Shown piece by piece: positions 59,401 to 64,000 of a stretch of DNA of 64,000 nt (the stretch's first letter is position 1; every line of letters begins with the position of its first letter). The notes under the pieces are model-generated. The model was not told the DNA's origin and did not search any database. It worked only from the letters and a program-made list of their open reading frames with translations. Source of the DNA: Branchiostoma floridae. Its lineage: Eukaryota; Chordata; Leptocardii; Amphioxiformes; Branchiostomatidae. The DNA lies in contig NC_049997.1 of assembly GCF_000003815.2 (NCBI RefSeq), forward strand, positions 8,064,676-8,128,675, written 5' to 3'. The translations under genes were made by a program, and so were the position numbers.

Positions 59401-61578
59401 AAAAGTAGAAATAGTTGTAAATATACATCCTAGAAGTGAACGATTCACCTCAAGGAATCATGTGAGCAGAACAAACTGTCACCATTTTAAAATGGACATG
59501 TACTCGTACCTAACTTTAATCCAAAAAGCCTTCATACCCATCACACGGCAGGAAAACCAATAGCCAAAGAGTCTGTCAGCTCTAAATGACATTCTTAGCA
59601 GTGATACACCTGTTACTTTCAGGATTATTTCATGAAATCGCCCAGTATTGTCGGGTCCCAAGCCCCATCCAATGTGATTCCAATGGTAGATTTTCAAGTG
59701 AATAATATGCTCATCTCCCTAACGATCAACAAATATGGTCAAAACTCCCTGTATAACAGCCCTGGGGATAAGGAACACATGTACAGTATAAGATTTCACA
59801 CAATCTATCTACTGCCCCTTACAACATGTGTGCTGCATAAGGAAGGAAAGATAAAGATTATTTTATTGTCAGTGCATTAGTCACAAAAGATTTTCTAACA
59901 AACATGCTATATTTTACCTGAAGAACATGCCCCCTGCATAGGCAAACAGGAAGGCAGTGTCCAGGTCTCCAAACAGGGACTCATAGTCACTGCCATCTGG
60001 AAACACACAGGTTGCTTGTTTAAGAACAACATCACTGAAAGACACAAGATCCACTACTAGCAACACTAGTTTAGTCAAAATTGTATTATTCTTCAGCAGC
60101 TATTTTCCACATGGCACGAATGATAAAAAAACAGTGCCAGTGGCTGCGTTTTAAATTGCTCAAAACAGTTTTAACTGAAAATTGTTTACGTATTAGTATT
60201 GAAGTATGGAATATACATTTTCAATATCTATAATTATTATCACCATTGATGGTTTATTTACAAAGAGTAGAGACAAAAGATCAAACCCTTCACAAACTGA
60301 TCGCATCAGCAACAATACAAACTACAGTAGATTGTTACTCACCAAAAGGTTTCCACGAGGAACAGTTTGCTGTGGTGTTGTGGTCGGTGGTGTTACAGTT
60401 TTTATGGAGCTCGTTCTGGTGAAATAAAGAGAGAAAATTGATGTTGCAAGTTTTTGCAATAGTGTTGATTTTAAGTATTCTTAGGCAGAGCTATGATTGA
60501 ATACTGGGTACATGTAGGTACATGTGCACTAAGAAGCAACAACAACAACGAGTAAACAAAATGTTGTGTTACCTTGACGATACTGATAGGTTTCCGTGAC
60601 AGGTGGTAGCTGGTATAACACAGGAACGTCAGAAACAGGGTCCAGAGCTGGTAACTGGGGAAAAGGAGGGGGGCAATAATGATCAATGATGAAGGCAAGC
60701 ATCTTACATAGTCTAGGACTCTAGATAATAGTATTGATAGTCATTATGTGAGGCTACAGACACTAACATAACATGAGAAATACAGGTACTGAGTACACGT
60801 TCTAGTAAACGTATGTTTTGCAGTAGTACTAACTAAGGTAAGGTAATCGCTTACTATTTATTTGTGAATGTCTGAATGCAAGTGTGTAAAAACTTAATGG
60901 CATCATTTTAGGACCAGAATTCGTGCATTGATTAAGATACATTTCCATACAACATTTTAAATAATGAAGATATGACTTCTAATTCGAGAAAAAGAGAAAC
61001 TTTGACTCCATATGGTGGTACATCAATAAAGAGCATATTTTATAAGCTTAATCAACTGTGATAACGCCTTAAGTGTAGTATCAGAGGTAACATCACATCA
61101 AAACATCACTCATTAAAACTCAAAGGTCAACATGTGATTGTGAGAACAGCACTTGACCTTTGGTTTCTGTGATCATAATAAATTTATTTCTAGAACAAGT
61201 AAAATCAAAAAGATGTAGCAATGGATTACGAAAGAAAGAATTACAATAAAGTCATGGCAGAAGCAGGTATTTGGTGTTAAGTGGACAAATCTATTTCCTT
61301 GACTTCGTCTTGTACTAGTTGTAGATGTCACGTTTATGCTTGTAACATATTGTTGCGTGGGAGGGGGGCAACTTGTTGCGGCGTGTCACCGACAAATCTT
61401 CCAAAATGGGTCATCAAATGGATGTCCATTTCATCAAAACTTCGTCAAATAGTAAAACATTTTCTTAGCTACCAGAAAAACTGAGAAAGTTGTCCACTTA
61501 CACTTTCTGTCTGTCCCAACACGGCGTCAAACCGAGCCACTGCAGGAACCGAACGCCGGGTGGACCTCGGACCGCCAT
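47452..61578 (-). CDS. SLC37A1/A2-like: SLC37-family sugar-phosphate/phosphate exchanger (MFS)
   Basis: Seventeen coding exons, in transcript order: 61578-61502, 60654-60573, 60415-60343, 59996-59918, 59393-59258, 58316-58237, 57628-57462, 56342-56266, 55260-55159, 54736-54646, 54149-54087, 53619-53534, 53118-53064, 52478-52405, 50862-50784, 50242-50121 and 47532-47452. They splice to 1,524 nt (507 aa), the usual SLC37A1/A2 length. Diagnostic motifs are SYHLSRKPISIVK (residues 41-53), WNSHTSVGN in exon 7, STLFDVGG, NGPYALITTAVSADL, and the C-terminal FLLRLFVKEM. A lumenal loop rich in N-glycosylation sequons follows the first helix (residues 54-77), and a charged cytosolic loop sits around residues 232-290. 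Known members are 12-helix ER proteins that swap glucose-6-phosphate for phosphate. The exon 6 end is a choice: canonical donor CAG|GTAGGT breaks the frame, and only the next GT, 4 nt on, keeps it. Orthology to A1 versus A2 is not settled. Confidence 0.93.
47545..47828 (+). repeat. Minisatellite, 55-56 nt unit
   Basis: Units begin GGCATCATGAGTTCAATAGA at 47545, 47601, 47657, 47712, 47767 and 47822; spacing 56, 56, 55, 55, 55. Each unit is itself a dimer of a roughly 25-nt motif. The last unit runs into the reverse transcriptase start codon. Confidence 0.9.
47828..49744 (+). mobile_element. RTE-like non-LTR retrotransposon, reverse transcriptase ORF
   Basis: An uninterrupted 638-codon frame encodes a non-LTR reverse transcriptase. 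Visible motifs are KAPGDDNITASILK, the thumb-side LLSVIYKVFSQIL, domain A DYEKAFDSIEF, the GARQGD turn of domain B, and the catalytic LLFADDI of domain C. Then comes the C-terminal region with HPWAGHVARLQDNRW, typical of RTE and related elements. There is no apurinic-type endonuclease domain at the N-terminus, so the copy is 5'-truncated or internally rearranged. After GARQGD the usual short conserved block before domain C is shortened by roughly nine residues, in frame, so activity is doubtful. It ends with (TGAG)n and an A-run near 49743-49770. It lies antisense in the last SLC37 intron. Confidence 0.85.
49916..50083. mobile_element. MITE with TCTCCAAGCAGATCCTAC ends
   Basis: The left arm TCTCCAAGCAGATCCTAC and GGCATAAGATAGTA pair with the right arm TACTATCTTATGC and GTAGGATCTACTTGGAGA; 168 nt. 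Fragments occur at about 3726 and inside 38172-38345. Confidence 0.75.
50243..50330 (-). repeat. LINE 3' tail at an SLC37 splice acceptor
   Basis: On the - strand TTGCGCAATAAAGTTCTTCT followed by CTTGTTCTTCTTG is a CR1/L2-type tail. It ends 6 nt before the CAG acceptor of exon 16. Confidence 0.55.
50984..51196. mobile_element. Tc1/mariner-like MITE, copy 2
   Basis: Same ends (TACTGTAAATGCA...TGCATTTACAGTA) and interior as the copy at 45954, better preserved. In an SLC37 intron. Confidence 0.8.
51430..51520 (-). repeat. Weak SINE-like repeat
   Basis: GGACTCAAATTCACGGCCTC and GGTTACTAACCACAGGACTA resemble the antisense tRNA-like repeats at 35262 and 36397. Confidence 0.3.
51560..52340 (+). 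repeat. Tandem repeat, about 190-nt unit
   Basis: Four diverged units with CTCTGAAACG(G/C)CATTTC, AAATTTTGCTGCCAGACTAA and a gcgacgcccccacaa-type segment; ends in a G/C-homopolymer patch at 52270-52330. In an SLC37 intron. Confidence 0.75.
52703..52806 (+). repeat. Minisatellite with CCAAT cores
   Basis: ATTGACCAATCAGAATGAAA at 52709, 52739 and 52769 (30-nt period) and a short fourth copy at 52794. Confidence 0.85.
55955..56003. repeat. 3' fragment of the same Tc1/mariner-like MITE
   Basis: CACGAAATAAAACCCCTACG then GCATACAGTA is a decayed right end. Confidence 0.5.
56666..57029. mobile_element. MITE with CAGGGCTCGAAAT ends
   Basis: 364 nt; left CAGGGCTCGAAAT, right ATTTCGAGCCCTG. Flanked by AGATT on both sides (56661-56665, 57030-57034). 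Internal GGTGCAC repeats. hAT-like ends, but the duplication I can see is 5 nt. Confidence 0.75.
57303..57385 (-). repeat. Partial duplicate of SLC37 exon 7 3' end
   Basis: On the - strand GCATAGCCTTCTTTTTCCTA then GTCACAG|GTGGGTGGAG nearly repeats the exon 7 end (57462 onward), 148 nt away. A weaker third copy (GGCATTGCCCTCTTTTTC) lies at about 57366-57390. Confidence 0.7.
58512..58615 (+). repeat. tRNA-like/SINE fragment
   Basis: GCGGGTTCGAATCCCGGGAG is a good T-arm/B box, but no matching acceptor or anticodon arm fits, so it is not a tRNA gene. Confidence 0.4.
58800..58920 (+). repeat. (GAAT)n/(GAGT)n microsatellite
   Basis: GAATGAATGAGTGAGTGAG and GGAAGGAATGAA repeats. Confidence 0.85.
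58935..59300 (-). repeat. 65-nt array made of SLC37 exon 5 end plus its donor
   Basis: CTGTACTATAACAAAGAAGG begins at 58941, 58998, 59063, 59128, 59193 and 59258 (spacing 57, 65, 65, 65, 65). The last is the real exon. Each unit carries about 40 nt of exon and a GTATGT donor. Confidence 0.9.
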
Positions 61579-61589
61579 CTTGTCTTGTT

Positions 61590-63000
61590 CAACAGGTCGT
61601 GGACCCGTCCACATGTTTTTAGGGGGTGATCTGTTATACGTTTAATCATTAAATACACAAAAGACTGATTCTGAAATAAAATTGATGGAGATTTTTCTGT
61701 GATTACTTAATTTTCTATACTAAAAAGTGATATTTATTATCGTATGTGTACCATACTGTCTTCTTGTGTTTGTTAACTTTGAGGCGCCTACACCTTTGTA
61801 AAGTAAAGTGTTCTGATGACGCAACGTGTGTAGTATAGCATACTGCAGATACTAATACTATGATCATTGAATTTCATTGTGTCAAGGAGGTTGATTGTGT
61901 TGCGTGGTTTCTAACATCAACATTATGATATCAAATACAGATTTTTAACACACTAGTCTTCGAAACTGTTTCTTTTCTTTCCATTTCTGGGCCTTCCCTT
62001 TTGTTCGTTGTGAACATCATAACATTGTCACGTGTTTGTCTTGTGACGGGTCCAAAGGTAAAATCTTCAAGCAGATGTTGTGAGGGAATGTTACTGGGAG
62101 GATATCACCATTTATAGGACGCACATTATGAAAAATTGTGAATCAACGGATTAATGAATGATTACAAGTGATCAGTATCCACTGAGTTTGCATTGGAAGA
62201 CAGAGTACTGAACAGTACAAAAGTCACGGCTTCCTTTATATCGGTTTACGTGACTGATGAACCTCTTCAACTAGTCTGTGTAACGCAAACTCCGCCATCC
62301 GAAGCTGGTAGCCTGAGAAGCGCGATTAAATCAGGCTACTCTTCAACGATTTCCTTTATATCGGATTTTAATTGTGGTAACGTTACGGGTCTGTAGAGGA
62401 AAAAAGATAAATTTAGTCAATAATAGAAGGTTTGACGCAACCGTCATCATAATTAAGACTTAATGAATCATCTGTTAAGGCAAACTGAGTTATTGTTTTG
62501 AGCCAAATGGGCATAAAAAAGGGTAAACATTAAGAGCCGGAAACAAACCGGTGTTTGGAGAGTAGCTACAAACGGTGAGACCGTGTGTGACAAAAATGAA
62601 TCTAAAAAATTTAGTTGCACATTTCAACAACATGGTTATCACTCAATGCAAATGCATCCGTGAATGTTATATTCATTACTTCAACTATAAACGCAAATAT
62701 GTAAAAGTCACAGTGGTTCAGTCCCAGCTGGCTTTGTCAGTGTTGATCCTTCAAATGATGTACAAATCGCGTAGATGATCGCGTACAGAAACAAGATAGA
62801 TAGGTTGAATATGTCGTTCGCACTCATTTTTGCCGAGTATAAGTAGTTCGGTTCCAACTTGTGATGAACGCCTGGGCGGGATGCCCCTAAAAGGGGCTTT
62901 GCCCAGTACAGCATAGAAATAGAAATAGAAACGCTTGGCCATAATGATGTAACGTTACATACCGGATAACTTACAATGAATATTACCATACATCAAACAT
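61590..63000. other. Region upstream of SLC37
   Basis: SLC37 5' UTR and promoter should lie just above 61578, but I see no clear TATA. No further gene recognised. Confidence 0.4.
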
Positions 63001-63004
63001 TGAT

Positions 63005-63055
63005 AACGGATTAACCAAGGACAATATAACGTCCTTGGATTAACCAATCAATGTG
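63005..63055. repeat. Short inverted repeat
   Basis: CCAAGGAC and GTCCTTGG about an 8-nt spacer, each next to ATTAACC. Confidence 0.6.
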
Positions 63056-63090
63056 CAGCTACTATAAGAGGGTCTGCATGGGGGGGTCTT

Positions 63091-63182
63091 GGTAACGCTT
63101 AACGGTGAATTCAGGAGGCCCGGTAACGCTTAACGGTAAATTCAGGAGGCCCGGTAACGCTTAACGGTAAATTCAGAAGGAG
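63091..63182 (+). repeat. Minisatellite, 31-nt unit x3
   Basis: GGTAACGCTTAACGGTGAAT at 63091, 63122 and 63153. Confidence 0.9.
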
Positions 63183-63431
63183 TTACAGAGCATAACAGTA
63201 ACATTGACGTGCGTGCATTCCTATTTGTACAACGCTAGAGTAGTTATATCAATGGGTGAAAATATCCGACTAATGACAATGTGAGAAGAAAAATGATGCC
63301 CAGAACCCAGAGGAATGACAGGGACAATACCCATGACATCTGTAAATTGACGGAGGCAGAGTTCCCGGTCCGCCACAGAGACGGCGGCAGCAAATTTCTT
63401 ATGGGGGGATTGAACTATATTGTTCCAGTAC

Positions 63432-64000
63432 ATTGAGCGCCGAAGGCGCGACGCATCCCAGGGGGGTACGGGGGTATGCTCCCCGGGAAAATTTAAAAAT
63501 CAAGACCCTCTTAAATGCTATTTCCTGCATTTTCGGCAAATTTTGCCGACAGACTAAGCTAGGTTGATTTTGACATTTTCATCAAATTACACATGGTTAT
63601 AGCTTTGACCTCCACCCCCAGAGCCCCCGACATATTTTTACCATTTCGAGCTCGGAAGGCACGAGAAGTTGCAAGTCCGGGGAAATTTTAAATCTGGACC
63701 GTCTGAAATGCCATTTACTGCATTTTGAAGGGCAAATTTTGCTGTAAGACGAAGCTAAATTAAATGACATTTAATTTGAGAGAAAATGTTTTTTTCGGCG
63801 ACGATCGACCCACGCCCCTAACGTTATTTTCGCCATATCGTCGTGAGCGCCAAAGGCGCAAGCCGTCGCAAGGGAGGTCCGGAGAAACCTCATTTTCTGC
63901 ATTCTAGGAGTACTTTTTACCCGAAAGTTTTAAACGTTTGACACGGAAATCTGTATGAATGATAAAGTTTTTGAGGGCGACGCTTCCGCAACATATTTTA
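63432..64000 (+). repeat. Tandem repeat, about 190-nt unit, running off the window
   Basis: Three diverged units of the repeat seen at 51560-52340 (GCATTTTGAAGGGCAAATTT, GACTAAGCTAGGTTGATTT). Confidence 0.75.

Overview
The window is animal nuclear DNA with long introns, GT-AG splice junctions, TATA boxes, AATAAA signals and dense small DNA transposons and LINE relics. Compact secreted-protein genes, many palindromic miniature elements and an invertebrate-style SLC37 gene together suggest a lancelet (Branchiostoma-like) chordate. That placement is an inference from gene and repeat style; no species-diagnostic sequence was identified.

Bases 1-26,700 hold no gene I can support. They carry miniature inverted-repeat elements, one complete hAT-type element with a perfect 8-bp target duplication (14,702-15,038), tandem arrays (12.9-14.7 kb), diverged local duplications (17.3-18.6 kb and 24.5-24.9 kb), a LINE relic (4.8-5.1 kb) and two promoter-like clusters without an obvious gene.

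Bases 27,000-44,940 hold four complete tandem genes on the + strand. Reconstructed by splicing, they encode secreted proteins of 240, 237, 248 and 240 residues. All eight cysteines can be aligned with the four-disulfide pattern of the GM2 ganglioside activator (ML/lipid-recognition fold). Three have a clear TATA box and all four have an AATAAA signal. Intron positions and phases (1, 0, 2, 0) are shared, and copy 3 has one extra intron. All four end in a Trp-Leu/Phe-Phe-Gly-basic tail that resembles a prohormone cleavage and amidation signal, and all have TGACGT-type palindromes clustered in the 3' UTR. This gene set is the most interesting thing in the window.

Bases 47,452-61,578 hold one gene on the - strand with 17 coding exons and a 507-residue product, an SLC37-family sugar-phosphate/phosphate exchanger. 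It converges on the activator cluster. Its introns are full of mobile DNA: an RTE-like reverse transcriptase ORF in antisense, a minisatellite against the last splice acceptor, a LINE tail forming another acceptor's pyrimidine tract, and duplicated copies of two exon ends with their splice donors. The last 2.4 kb contain short tandem repeats, including a roughly 190-bp repeat also found in an SLC37 intron.
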